DNA of 64,000 nt, taken from contig NZ_JABAGQ010000012.1 in the NCBI RefSeq assembly GCF_012844225.1, forward strand, positions 1 to 64,000. The letters run 5' to 3'. The notes below the pieces were generated by a model that was not told the DNA's origin, made no database searches, and worked only from the letters and a program-made list of their open reading frames with translations. This stretch comes from Rhodococcus sp. 105337. Lineage in GTDB: Bacteria > Actinomycetota > Actinomycetes > Mycobacteriales > Mycobacteriaceae. A program made the translations under genes and the position numbers. This document shows, in pieces, positions 55,934 through 64,000 of the stretch; position 1 is the first letter of the stretch; every line of letters starts with the position of its first letter.

Positions 55934-56529
55934 CCGGCGGAGCCGCGGACGACATCTCAACGGACGAACCCGAGAAGCGCCGACGGAGTTCGGACGAGAC
56001 GCGCAAGCTGATCCTCGATGCGGCGGGCAAGGCCTTTGCGACCCGGCCGTACCGCGACATCACCCTCAAGGACATCGCGGTGGACGCGGGGGTGAGTGCT
56101 CCGCTGATCATCAAGTACTTCGGCTCGAAGGAGCAGTTGTACGAAGCGCTGGTGGATTTCCAAGCCGGCGCGCAGGTGCTGTTCGACGGCCCGCTGGAGA
56201 CGCTGGGGGAGCGGATGGTCGCGATGTTCGCCCGTCCGCTCGAACCGTACAAGCCGTTGTCCATGAACATTCTGTTCATGAGCGGGGCGAGCGACGAGAG
56301 CAATCGCCTGCTGCGTGAGAACTATTCGACGCAGATGATCGATGCTCTTGCCGCGAGGCTGCCGGGCGCCGATGCGAGGTTGCGCGCCGAACTGGCGATG
56401 TCGGCGGTGATGGGTCTCGCGATCATGCGTCGTCGCATGATGCGGGAGCACGCCACGGGAACGCTGGACGAGGTCGTGGCCCTCTACGCACCGCTGGTGC
56501 AGACGCTTCTCGACGGCATTCGGGAGTGA
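55930..56529 (+). CDS. TetR family regulator
   Basis: A 199-residue TetR protein: [52 protein letters not shown] is the complete DNA-binding region. GTG 55930 overlaps the recR stop (GTGA), so it is translated from the ybaB-recR message. Downstream is an MFS exporter behind an operator array with four half-sites. This regulator is the obvious candidate to bind there, as a repressor responding to the exporter's cargo. Confidence 0.9.
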   Translation: MTGGAADDISTDEPEKRRRSSDETRKLILDAAGKAFATRPYRDITLKDIAVDAGVSAPLIIKYFGSKEQLYEALVDFQAGAQVLFDGPLETLGERMVAMFARPLEPYKPLSMNILFMSGASDESNRLLRENYSTQMIDALAARLPGADARLRAELAMSAVMGLAIMRRRMMREHATGTLDEVVALYAPLVQTLLDGIRE

Positions 56530-56544
56530 ATCGTCTCACTCGTG

Positions 56545-56593
56545 TTGTGAGGTGAATGGGTGTTCACCTAATCTGGTGAACACCCATTCACCT
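56545..56593 (+). promoter_or_regulatory. MFS promoter inside a GGTGAA/TTCACC operator array
   Basis: GGTGAA at 56551, TTCACC at 56563, GGTGAA at 56575 and TTCACC at 56587 alternate with an exact 12-bp step. The whole is a perfect 19-bp inverted repeat (56550-56568 with 56575-56593) around TAATCT. TTGTGA (56545-56550) and TAATCT (56569-56574) are 18 bp apart and read as the -35 and -10 boxes, with one full operator as the spacer. Confidence 0.85.
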
Positions 56594-56609
56594 ATGCCGA
56601 GGAGGGGCC

Positions 56610-58085
56610 TTGACAGTTTCGGTCCCTCTGCGGCTGTCCGTGCCCCGCCGCTTCCGTCCCGCTGAACGAATCCGCATCGACGCTCGCGCTGCCCGTCGTC
56701 CGGACCTGGGCCGGTTCGTCTTCGCGGTGCTCGCGGTCGGAGCCGTCTTCCAGGCGATCATGCAGACCGTCATGGTGCCGCTGCTGCCCAGCATGCCGGG
56801 CTTCACCGGTGCCGGACCGACCGCGGTGTCGTGGTTGGTGACGGCGACGCTGCTGGTCGGCGCGGTGATGACACCGATCTTCGGCCGCCTCGCCGACATG
56901 ATCGGCAAGAAGAAGATGCTCCTGATCGCCTTCACGGTGATGACGATCGGCTCGCTGATCTGCGCCATGACCTCGAACATCGGGCTGCTCATCTTTGCGC
57001 GCGGCCTGCAGGGAGCGGGCGCCGCAGTGCTTCCGATCGGCATGGCGATCCTGCGCGAGGTGCTGCCGCGCGATCGCGTGGACCGCTCGGTTGCGATGCT
57101 CAGCTCGACCCTCGGCATCGGCACCGCGGTCGGAATCCCCTTCGCCGCCGCGATCGTGCAATTCGCCGACTGGCACCTGTTGTTCTGGGTGACCGCGGCC
57201 ATCGGTGCGGGCGTGACGCTTGCGGCGTGGTTGGTCGTGCCGGAGTCGGACAGCCGCGCGGGCGGACGCTTCGACGTGGTGGGTGCGGCCGGATTGTCGG
57301 CAGCACTGATCTGTTTGCTGGTGCCCATCACCCAGGGCAGTTCGTGGGGCTGGACGAGCCCGGCGGTGCTGTCCATGGCCGCGTCCGCCGTGGTTGTCTT
57401 CGGCATCTGGGGCTTCCAGCAACTGCGCAACCGCAATCCGCTCGTCGACCTTCGCGTCGCCGCTCGGCGTTCCGTGCTCACGCCGCACCTGTCGGCGTTG
57501 CTCGTCGGATTCGCGTTCTACGGAAACACCCTCATCACCACCCAGTTGCTGCAGGCACCGAGGGGCGAGGGCGCGGGATACGGTCTGACGATCCTCCAGG
57601 CGGCGGCGTGCCAGCTCGCCGCGAGCTTCGCCATGATGATCTTTGCGATCGTGGCGTCGCGGATCACCGAGCGATTCGGTCCGAAGGTGACGATCATGAT
57701 CGGTGCGCTGTTCCTGCTCGCCGGCTACGGTATCCACGCGGTGCCGGACAAACCGCTCTGGCTGGTCGTGGCCGCGATCTTCGTCGCGGCAGTCGGCACG
57801 TCGCTCGTGTACTGCACCTTGCCGGTGCTGATCCTCGGAGCCGTACCCCTGGAGCAGAACGCGGCAGCCAACGGCGTCAACGTTCTGCTGCGCACGGTGG
57901 GCAGCACGGTGTGCAGCGCAGTGGTCGCATCGGTGCTCGCCGCTCACGCCTTCGCGGGCGGTGTGAGCACCGCCGGGTTCGTCATCGCCTATCTGGTGTG
58001 TGCCGCATGCGCGATCGTGGTCTTCGCGTCGGCGTTCGCGTTGCCGTCACGACAGACGCGTCGGTCCGGCTCGACGACAGTCTGA
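56610..58085 (+). CDS. MFS multidrug exporter (DHA2 type)
   Basis: A 491-residue major-facilitator exporter with 14 predicted helices: TAVSWLVTATLLVGAVMTPIFGRLADMIGKKKML contains the conserved loop 2-3 motif (GRLADMIGKKK), and ARGLQGAGAAVLPIGMAI is motif C-like. Such proteins expel drugs or metabolites with proton antiport. It uses a TTG start with GGAGGGG just before it; the spacing is short. It is controlled by the operator array upstream and probably by the preceding TetR protein. Confidence 0.9.
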   Translation: MTVSVPLRLSVPRRFRPAERIRIDARAARRPDLGRFVFAVLAVGAVFQAIMQTVMVPLLPSMPGFTGAGPTAVSWLVTATLLVGAVMTPIFGRLADMIGKKKMLLIAFTVMTIGSLICAMTSNIGLLIFARGLQGAGAAVLPIGMAILREVLPRDRVDRSVAMLSSTLGIGTAVGIPFAAAIVQFADWHLLFWVTAAIGAGVTLAAWLVVPESDSRAGGRFDVVGAAGLSAALICLLVPITQGSSWGWTSPAVLSMAASAVVVFGIWGFQQLRNRNPLVDLRVAARRSVLTPHLSALLVGFAFYGNTLITTQLLQAPRGEGAGYGLTILQAAACQLAASFAMMIFAIVASRITERFGPKVTIMIGALFLLAGYGIHAVPDKPLWLVVAAIFVAAVGTSLVYCTLPVLILGAVPLEQNAAANGVNVLLRTVGSTVCSAVVASVLAAHAFAGGVSTAGFVIAYLVCAACAIVVFASAFALPSRQTRRSGSTTV

Positions 58086-58133
58086 CGGCGGCGGGGGTCT
58101 GACGGCGACGGGCGGGGCCTGGGCGCTGCGACG

Positions 58134-59102
58134 TCAGTGCTGCTCTACGCCGAGGTCGCGCGGACGGTATCCGAGCGGGTAACCCGGGTAGGTCCGGTTG
58201 CTCGGATTGCTTGCGGAGAGCGACGCCCGTCGTTTCGGGAAGCGGCGGACCAGTGCGGACCGTGCGCGCAGCGCACCCTCGGACACCGCCCGCATCCGAG
58301 CCGAGCCCTTCGGGAACCCGAACGCCGCGGCCATCCGGTCGTCGATCAGCGAGTACACGACCTTCTCGACTCCACCGCGCAGCGGTTTCGGGTACCAGGA
58401 CTGGAACAGCCGCAGCGTGTAGGTCCCGATGGCGTGGTTGTCGTCGCTGTAGACGAACCTCGTCCGCTCGTAGTCCTGCTTGAACCGGTAGTACTCCTGG
58501 AACGTCTCCGGAATGTCCTTGATACCCATGCGGATACCGACCTGCCGGTAGAAGTGGAACGACGCGAGACGTTCGTTCGGGTGGAGGCGACGCCACCCGT
58601 ACCTGTCGATCCAGTCGAGCGGGTCGAACGCGAAGGTCGACAGCACGTACAGCATGTCGTCGTTGTCGATCGAGTACTTGCCGTGCATCCGGTTGATGTT
58701 CCGCAGCGATTCGCGGCCGCGTTCGGCGTCGTATCCGTGCTCGACGAGTTCGGCCATCAGCAGCGCTGTGTCGTCGTAACGCTTCTGCGGGCGCTTCTCG
58801 AATTCACCGGTGCGCGCGAGGAGTGCGGAAATGGTGGGAACGCAGTACGTACGGAACAACGCGAACTCGAGGGAACGCTGGTAGTCCCAAGGAAATTCGT
58901 ACCCGGCCGTGATCCGGTGGATGTCCTGGTGCTGCGTCACCGGGTCGAGTTCTTCGATGACCTTGACCCACCCCATGCGACCCCGCCGCGGGCGAGGCTC
59001 GCGGTCCGGGGGCGCGAACGTTCCTGCCTTCTCGATACGAGCCGCCGGACTCGCCACGACGGCCGCCTTGCGGCTGCGGGTGCGCGGGGGAGTGGTCGTC
59101 AT
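58134..59102 (-). CDS. DUF2236 (MpaB/Lcp-fold) putative heme oxygenase
   Basis: A 322-residue DUF2236 protein. The family shares its fold with latex-clearing protein Lcp and fungal MpaB, where a heme sits near a conserved His; here NRMHGKYSIDNDDMLYVLSTFAF carries the matching His. The basic N-terminus (about 60 residues) shows no signal peptide. ATG 59102 is 4 bp after the aldehyde dehydrogenase stop, so the two are co-transcribed. A product aldehyde could be passed to that enzyme; this is inference. Confidence 0.82.
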   Translation of the reverse strand: MTTTPPRTRSRKAAVVASPAARIEKAGTFAPPDREPRPRRGRMGWVKVIEELDPVTQHQDIHRITAGYEFPWDYQRSLEFALFRTYCVPTISALLARTGEFEKRPQKRYDDTALLMAELVEHGYDAERGRESLRNINRMHGKYSIDNDDMLYVLSTFAFDPLDWIDRYGWRRLHPNERLASFHFYRQVGIRMGIKDIPETFQEYYRFKQDYERTRFVYSDDNHAIGTYTLRLFQSWYPKPLRGGVEKVVYSLIDDRMAAAFGFPKGSARMRAVSEGALRARSALVRRFPKRRASLSASNPSNRTYPGYPLGYRPRDLGVEQH

Positions 59103-59106
59103 CCGA

Positions 59107-60645
59107 TCACCTTCCGTGCATGTACTTGAGCATGAGTTCGGAAATCCTCAGGTCACGCGCCGGCCGCTCGAGGCTCATCAGTTTCAGTGGGGAACTGAAC
59201 CTCTCGACCGTGACCGACTTGGGGCGGCTGAACTCGCGAAGGCCGTCGGCGCCGTGGATGCGTCCGAAGCCCGACTCGCCGACGCCACCGAACGGCAGCG
59301 ACGCGATGGCGGCGAAACCGAGCACCGAGTTGATCGACACCATGCCGTTGCGCAGGCGCTCGGCGAGCTCGCGTCCCTTGGACTTGTTGCCGATGAAGAT
59401 CGACGCCCCGAGACCGTATTCGGTGCCGTTGGCGCGATCGACCGCCTCGTCCAGGTCGCGAACCTGGTTGACCACCACCGTGGGACCGAAGGTTTCTTCG
59501 CACACGGCCGTGGACGTCTCGGGGACGTCGGTGAGGATGACTGGTCCGATGACGAGACCCTGGATCGAGTCGAGGCCGCCGAGTACCGCTTTGCCCCCGC
59601 TCGCGAGCGCATCCTCGATATGGCCGCGCACGACGTCCACCTGGCGCGGCAGAGTCATCGGGCCGTAGGTCGAATCGGTGTCCCCGCCCGGATGTGCGCG
59701 CGAGACGGTCGCGGTGAGCTTGTCGAGGAACTCGCGGTAGACAGGCTCGACGACGTAGATCCGTTCGACGCCCGCGCATGTCTGGCCGGCGTTGCCGAAC
59801 GCACCGAAGGCGGCGAATTCCACCGCCTTGTCGATGTCGGCGTCGGCCGCGACGATCATTGCGTCCTTACCGCCGCACTCGGCGACGAGCGGGGTCAGCG
59901 TCTCGGCACACGCGGCCATGACTTTGCGTGCGGTGGGACCGGATCCGGTGAACGCGACCTTGTCGACACCCGATCGGACCAACGCCGAACCCGTTTCCCC
60001 GAGACCCGTGATCACCTGGAACACAGGCTGGGACGGGGAAATCGAATTCCACTTGTCCTCGAGCCACTTTCCGACGCCCGGCGTGAGTTCGCTCGGCTTG
60101 AAGACGACCGCGTTTCCTGCCGCCAGCGAGTAGGCAATGGAACCCATCGGTGTGTAGACCGGGTAGTTCCACGGCCCGATCGCACCGACGACGCCGAGCG
60201 GCTTGTACTCGAGGGTGGCCGCCTGGTTGAAGCTTGCGACGCCCGACGGGACCCTGCGCGGGCGGAGCACCTTCTTCGCGTTGCGCGCGGCCCAGTCGAG
60301 GTGTTCGACGGCGAGCAGGACTTCGAGGAACGCGTCCCCGTACGGCTTTCCGGTCTCCCTCGACACGACGGTGGCGAGCGAGGTGGCGTCGGACGCAATG
60401 GCTTTCTTGAACTCGAGCAGCCACTCCCGGCGTCCGCGGAATCCCTGCGCCTCCCACCAGCGTGAGGCGATCCGTGCGCGGTCGACGGCGGCGGCAACCT
60501 CGGCGGCATCGGCGATCGGATACTCGGCGATCACCTCGCCGGTGCGGGGGTCGAGGCTGGCGAACGTGTCGGAGTGTTCCGAGGCGGCAACCGCCTTCGC
60601 GGTACCCGCTTCCGAGGTCTCCGAGGGACTGAGATTCTGGGTCAT
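59107..60645 (-). CDS. Aldehyde dehydrogenase (succinate-semialdehyde dehydrogenase-like)
   Basis: A 512-residue NAD(P)-dependent aldehyde dehydrogenase. The general base Glu256 (AECGGKD) and nucleophile Cys290 (GNAGQTCAGVERIYV) are in place, as are PWNYPVYTPM and FTGSGPTARKV. It oxidises an aldehyde to the acid; the exact substrate is unknown. ATG 60645 has GGAAG 8 bases upstream. It is the first gene of an operon with a DUF2236 protein and is divergent from a GntR regulator, with an 18-bp perfect palindrome in the gap. Confidence 0.9.
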   Translation of the reverse strand: MTQNLSPSETSEAGTAKAVAASEHSDTFASLDPRTGEVIAEYPIADAAEVAAAVDRARIASRWWEAQGFRGRREWLLEFKKAIASDATSLATVVSRETGKPYGDAFLEVLLAVEHLDWAARNAKKVLRPRRVPSGVASFNQAATLEYKPLGVVGAIGPWNYPVYTPMGSIAYSLAAGNAVVFKPSELTPGVGKWLEDKWNSISPSQPVFQVITGLGETGSALVRSGVDKVAFTGSGPTARKVMAACAETLTPLVAECGGKDAMIVAADADIDKAVEFAAFGAFGNAGQTCAGVERIYVVEPVYREFLDKLTATVSRAHPGGDTDSTYGPMTLPRQVDVVRGHIEDALASGGKAVLGGLDSIQGLVIGPVILTDVPETSTAVCEETFGPTVVVNQVRDLDEAVDRANGTEYGLGASIFIGNKSKGRELAERLRNGMVSINSVLGFAAIASLPFGGVGESGFGRIHGADGLREFSRPKSVTVERFSSPLKLMSLERPARDLRISELMLKYMHGR

Positions 60646-60667
60646 GACCGACACTTCCTGTGGACCG

Positions 60668-60685
60668 CATCAAATATATTTGATG
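60668..60685. promoter_or_regulatory. Perfect 18-bp palindrome, GntR operator candidate
   Basis: CATCAAATATATTTGATG is a perfect palindrome and markedly AT-rich against the surrounding DNA. It lies 22 bp upstream of the aldehyde dehydrogenase ATG. A second wider repeat, GTGAT (60685-60689) and ATCAC (60712-60716), follows. Confidence 0.75.
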
Positions 60686-60774
60686 TGATAGCTGTAGTGG
60701 ACATCACATTAGGCGCTGTCGCGGTGATTGGACAACCCCTGTGTGCAGTTGTCCGGACTACCTCAGGAGACGAT

Positions 60775-61524
60775 ATGTCGGCACCCACACCGAGCACCGA
60801 CAAGGCCAGTGAGCGGGGCGGGATCCGGCCGCGGGCGGGGTTGCCGATGCGGCGGCGACCGCAGTTGTCCGACGAGGTCGCGGGGCACCTGCGCGGCTCG
60901 ATCATGTCGGGCGCGCTCCGGCCCGGAGATTTCATCCGCCTCGACGAGACGGCCGCCGAACTCGGGGTCAGCGTCACGCCGGTGCGCGAAGCGCTCCTCA
61001 CGCTGCGGGGCGAAGGAATGGTCGAGTCGGCGCCGAATCGTGGATACCGGGTCTCACCCCTGAACAGGTCCGACATCGACGACATCTTCTGGTTGCAGGG
61101 GCAGATCGCGGTGGAACTGGCGCTGCGCGCCGTGGATCGGGTCACTGCCGAGGATCTCGTGCGGCTCGCGGAACTCAACGAGCGGTTGCGCTCGCTCGTC
61201 GCAATTCCCGGCGGCGCGGTGCCGGATGTGGAGCGGATCGCCGACGCGGAGTTCGACTTCCATCGGGAGGTCAACCGCATCGCGGGCAGTCCCAAACTCG
61301 CCTGGTTCCTCAACAATGCGGCACGTGTCATCCCGTACCGCCTCTACGCACGCGACACCGGGTGGGGGACGAAGGCGGTCACGGCGCACACCAAGCTCAT
61401 CGAGGCGATGCGGGTCCGTGATCACAACGAGGTGATCACGCAGACCCTGGTGCAGTTCGACGACGCGGCGGAGAGATTGGTCGAGCATCGCCGGCGCGTG
61501 GTGACGGACCGGCCGGGGGTGTAG
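60775..61524 (+). CDS. GntR family regulator (FCD domain)
   Basis: A 249-residue FadR-type GntR regulator with winged helix VAGHLRGSIMSGALRPGDFIRLDETAAELGVSVTPVREALLTLRGEGMVE (about residues 35-85) and an FCD effector domain. AGGAGA lies 4 bases before ATG 60775. It is divergent from the aldehyde dehydrogenase/DUF2236 operon and co-directional with a second DUF2236 gene 80 bp downstream, so it probably governs both sides in response to an acidic metabolite. Confidence 0.9.
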   Translation: MSAPTPSTDKASERGGIRPRAGLPMRRRPQLSDEVAGHLRGSIMSGALRPGDFIRLDETAAELGVSVTPVREALLTLRGEGMVESAPNRGYRVSPLNRSDIDDIFWLQGQIAVELALRAVDRVTAEDLVRLAELNERLRSLVAIPGGAVPDVERIADAEFDFHREVNRIAGSPKLAWFLNNAARVIPYRLYARDTGWGTKAVTAHTKLIEAMRVRDHNEVITQTLVQFDDAAERLVEHRRRVVTDRPGV

Positions 61525-61604
61525 GACCGGCGCTTGCCTATCTGAACACGGGTGTGCACAATTCGAATGATCGTGCTGCATCCGTATTCCCGTCAGGAGA
61601 GCCC

Positions 61605-62447
61605 ATGGTGACCCGCACCGGAGAGGGCGCACCCCGCGTCGCCACCGAGTCCCGTCCGATTCCGCCCGGCTCCGTCGACCTCGCCGATTTCGTGGGTGAG
61701 TCCATGTTGCTCCTCGGAGCAGGGGCCACTGTTCTCCTGCAACTCGCGGAGCGAGGAGTCGGGCACGGCGTTGCCGAGCACAGCACCACGTTGCAACGGC
61801 CGCTCGACCGGCTGCGGACCACCATGACCTACGTCTACGCGGTCACGCTCGGTTCCCCCGAGGAGAAGCAGCAAATCGTGCGGATGGTCAACAAGGCCCA
61901 TGTGCCGGTGCATTCGGAGACGTACACCGCGTTCGATCCCGAACTCCAGCTGTGGGTGGCGGCGACGCTGTACCGCAACGGTGCGGAGATGTACTCGCGC
62001 ATGTTCGGCGAACTCGGCGACAACGACCTCGAGCACCTGTATCGCCAATCGGCGGTGTACGGAACCGCGCTTCAGGTCAAGGAACACATGTGGCCGGCCA
62101 CGCGAGCCGACTTCGAGGCGTACTGGGACGAGAAGATCGCGTCGTTCGAGGTGGACGCGAAGGTTCGTGCCTTCACGCGCCACCTGCTTTCCGGTGGCGA
62201 CGCCCCCCTCGCAGTCCGCGCGCTGATGCCCGTGCAGCGGTTCATGACGATAGGCCTTCTGCCGCAACGGTTGCGAGAGGAGTTCGCCCTTCCGTGGAGT
62301 CGGCGCGACCAGCGCCGATTCGACCTCTTCTGGAAGGTCTTTCCCCCGCTCTATCGCCTCGTCCCGAGGCCGATCCGGCAGTTGTCGGCGACGTACTACC
62401 TGCGCGACATGCGCCGCCGCATGGCAGCGCAGCAGCATCTTATCTGA
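61605..62447 (+). CDS. DUF2236 (MpaB-like) putative oxygenase, second copy
   Basis: A 280-residue DUF2236 protein of the more typical bacterial type: RPLDRLRTTMTYVYAVTLGSPEEKQQIVRMVNKAHVPV, then SETYTAFDPELQLWVAATLY. The conserved His is in the NKAHVPV segment. It is clearly different in sequence from the first copy at 58134-59102, so it is not a recent duplicate. ATG 61605 is chosen for AGGAGA 4 bases upstream. It is convergent with the DUF4334 gene, 8 bp apart. Confidence 0.83.
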   Translation: MVTRTGEGAPRVATESRPIPPGSVDLADFVGESMLLLGAGATVLLQLAERGVGHGVAEHSTTLQRPLDRLRTTMTYVYAVTLGSPEEKQQIVRMVNKAHVPVHSETYTAFDPELQLWVAATLYRNGAEMYSRMFGELGDNDLEHLYRQSAVYGTALQVKEHMWPATRADFEAYWDEKIASFEVDAKVRAFTRHLLSGGDAPLAVRALMPVQRFMTIGLLPQRLREEFALPWSRRDQRRFDLFWKVFPPLYRLVPRPIRQLSATYYLRDMRRRMAAQQHLI

Positions 62448-62455
62448 CGGAGAAC

Positions 62456-62932
62456 TCAGAGAGCCACGTCGCGCTCGAGTCCGAACCAGTAGTGCTCTCC
62501 GCCGTCGAAGACGAGTTTTCCCTTCCCGTTCATCACACCGATCAGTGTGTCGTCGTCGACCTTCTTGAAGTGGTCGAAGACGGGCATGCCGTCGTACACC
62601 ATCGTCGCGGTCACCTCGCCCCGGAACACGATTTCCCACAGGCTCGCCTCTCCGCGACCGGTTTCCTTGTCGGAGAACAGTTCCCCGTCCTCACCGCGGC
62701 ACACCAGGGGTTGCACCTCGGTCGGTGAGACGAACGTCTTCCCGTACCACCGGGACGCGCCGAGAAGCCCGTGGGTGCGATGGCCGGTATCGAAGCTGAA
62801 CCCTTTCCAGCGGAATCCGACGAGATCGTCTATCCGTGCCGGCGTGAGACGCGGCCACAACGCGTCGAGTTCGCGCGGATCGATTGTCTCGGTGCGGGCG
62901 CGAAGGTCCGCGACGTGCCGAACTACGTCCAT
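62456..62932 (-). CDS. DUF4334 (GXWXG-type) protein
   Basis: A 158-residue protein with the two-part DUF4334/GXWXG pattern: GFRWKGFSFDTGHRTHGLL, then SRWYGKTFVSPTEVQPLVC, and a C-terminal MPVFDHFKKVDDDTLIGVMNGKGK stretch typical of DUF4334. The fold resembles a lipocalin-like barrel and the function is unknown. GAGGAG 5 bases before ATG 62932 overlaps the stop of the alcohol dehydrogenase region, so it is translated right after it. Confidence 0.83.
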   Translation of the reverse strand: MDVVRHVADLRARTETIDPRELDALWPRLTPARIDDLVGFRWKGFSFDTGHRTHGLLGASRWYGKTFVSPTEVQPLVCRGEDGELFSDKETGRGEASLWEIVFRGEVTATMVYDGMPVFDHFKKVDDDTLIGVMNGKGKLVFDGGEHYWFGLERDVAL

Positions 62933-62942
62933 GTCGTCTCCT

Positions 62943-64000
62943 CTAGTTGTCGAAGGTCAGAACTGCCTTGACGACTTCGCCCGAGCGCACGGCATCGAGG
63001 GCGTCGTCGAGTTTTGTGAAGTCGAACGTACGGACCAGTTTCTCGACGGGGAAACGGCCGTCACGCCACAGGTCCGCGAGTTCGGGCAGGAACCGATGAG
63101 GATCCGCGTCACCTTCGATCACTCCGGTCAGCGTGCGCCCGCCGAGCAGATGCGTCTGATCGACCGTGATGGGATTGCGGCCTGCCTGCAGGCCGAGTGT
63201 CGCGCACACGCCGGGACTGCCCAACGACGACAACGCCTGCCGAACAACCGATTCGGTCCCGACGGCTTCGACCGCGAAATCGGCTCCGCCGCCCGTGAGA
63301 CGACGGAGATGACGGCCGAGGTCGTCGTGCTCGTCGGGCGATACCACCTCGGTGGCCCCGAGTTCGCGCGCGAGGTCGTGCCGGCGACGGTTGGGGTCGA
63401 TACCGATGATGGTGGTGCACTCCGCGATGCGGGCGGCCATGATCGCGGCCATCCCGACCGCACCGAGGCCGAACACCACGATCGACGAGTCGGGTTCCGG
63501 CCGAAGAACCCGGAGGACCGTGCCCGCGCCGGTGGCGAGCCCGCATCCGAGAGGTCCCGCGAGAGCGACCGGTACGTCGCAGGGCAGCCGCACCGCATTG
63601 CGCTCGGTGACCACCGCCAGCGACGAGAAGGACGATTGCCCGAACCAGTTGCCGTGCAGGGCACGGCCGTTCGCGTCCTGAAGAACAGTCGTGCCGTCGC
63701 TCCGGGTACCGCCGTAGTTGAGCCCGGCGAAGCGGGCGCAATACGCGGGTCGGCCGCGTGTGCAATTGCGGCACTGCCGACACGAATCGAAACCCAGAAC
63801 CACCGCGTCTCCGACCGCGAGTCGCGTCACCGCCGTGCCGACTTCGGTGACGACGCCGGCGCCCTCGTGTCCGAGGACCGCGGGCACCGGAATGGGGACG
63901 CCCCCGGCCGCCGCGGTGAGGTCGGTGTGACAGATTCCGACGCCGCGAATGCGCACGAGGACTTCGTCGGGACGAAGATCGGGGACGCTGACCTGCTCGA
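62943..64000 (-). CDS. Zinc-dependent alcohol dehydrogenase, partial
   Basis: The N-terminal end lies beyond the window; 352 codons are present. It is a medium-chain dehydrogenase of the aryl/benzyl alcohol type. The catalytic zinc ligands are Cys in GVGICHTD, His-Glu in LGHEGAG, and a Cys in GPLGCGLATGAG. The structural zinc Cys cluster is CRQCRNC...C, and the NAD-binding motif is VFGLGAVGMAA. It oxidises an alcohol to an aldehyde. It forms an operon with the DUF4334 gene and belongs with the nearby aldehyde dehydrogenase in a likely alcohol-to-acid route. Confidence 0.9.
   Translation of the reverse strand, partial: EQVSVPDLRPDEVLVRIRGVGICHTDLTAAAGGVPIPVPAVLGHEGAGVVTEVGTAVTRLAVGDAVVLGFDSCRQCRNCTRGRPAYCARFAGLNYGGTRSDGTTVLQDANGRALHGNWFGQSSFSSLAVVTERNAVRLPCDVPVALAGPLGCGLATGAGTVLRVLRPEPDSSIVVFGLGAVGMAAIMAARIAECTTIIGIDPNRRRHDLARELGATEVVSPDEHDDLGRHLRRLTGGGADFAVEAVGTESVVRQALSSLGSPGVCATLGLQAGRNPITVDQTHLLGGRTLTGVIEGDADPHRFLPELADLWRDGRFPVEKLVRTFDFTKLDDALDAVRSGEVVKAVLTFDN

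Overview
The window is high-GC actinobacterial DNA, most likely from Rhodococcus or a close relative in the Nocardiaceae. Supporting this are the 5S rRNA end, GTG/TTG starts, many start codons preceded by a TANNNT box with no ribosome-binding site, tuberculostearic-acid (tmsAB-like) genes, an MMPL transporter, and a gene order around aspC, dnaX, ybaB and recR that resembles what I recall of Mycobacterium tuberculosis Rv3715c-Rv3722c. No phage, insertion sequence or CRISPR array was seen.

Layout. 1-6.6 kb: end of an rRNA operon, a GIY-YIG protein, a glycolipid-binding-fold protein, amidase and prephenate dehydrogenase, tadA with its partner gene, tRNA-Ser(CGA) and an Asp/Glu racemase. 6.8-10.4 kb: a minus-strand glycosyltransferase operon whose middle gene looks like an in-frame chimera of two different glycosyltransferases. 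10.5-27.9 kb: transport and regulation, comprising an amino-acid permease, YceI, a sterol-desaturase-type hydroxylase, Rrf2, TetR plus MMPL, a heterodimeric ABC exporter, the divergent lysG/lysE pair, an aldo/keto reductase, a CDF metal exporter and a P2-type ATPase. 27.9-33.1 kb: tgt, yhhQ and gluQRS, which together would import a queuine/preQ precursor, insert it into tRNA and glutamylate tRNA-Asp, with two repeat-tailed membrane proteins between them. 33-38.5 kb: TetR, DUF1275, a secreted HNH nuclease with an excalibur domain, TetR/ABC-2 exporter, tRNA-Ser(GGA) and SRP RNA.

38.5-56 kb: the conserved core block aspC, dnaX, tmsAB, SRPBCC, ybaB, recR. It is interrupted by two sets of genes. 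One is an HhH-GPD protein, a sulfurtransferase-thiM-LLM monooxygenase operon with a divergent GntR regulator, and a PadR regulator. The other is the fadAB beta-oxidation operon. 55.9-58.1 kb: TetR and an MFS exporter under a striking four-half-site operator. 58.1-64 kb: an uncharacterised oxidative cluster of two DUF2236 (MpaB/Lcp-fold) proteins, aldehyde dehydrogenase, GntR regulator, DUF4334 protein and a zinc alcohol dehydrogenase that runs off the window.

The most unusual items are the chimeric glycosyltransferase, the GGTGAA operator array, the DUF2236/aldehyde dehydrogenase cluster, the sulfurtransferase-ThiM-monooxygenase operon, and the widespread leaderless-start signature. All functional assignments rest on reading motifs and recalled family features; no database search was run.
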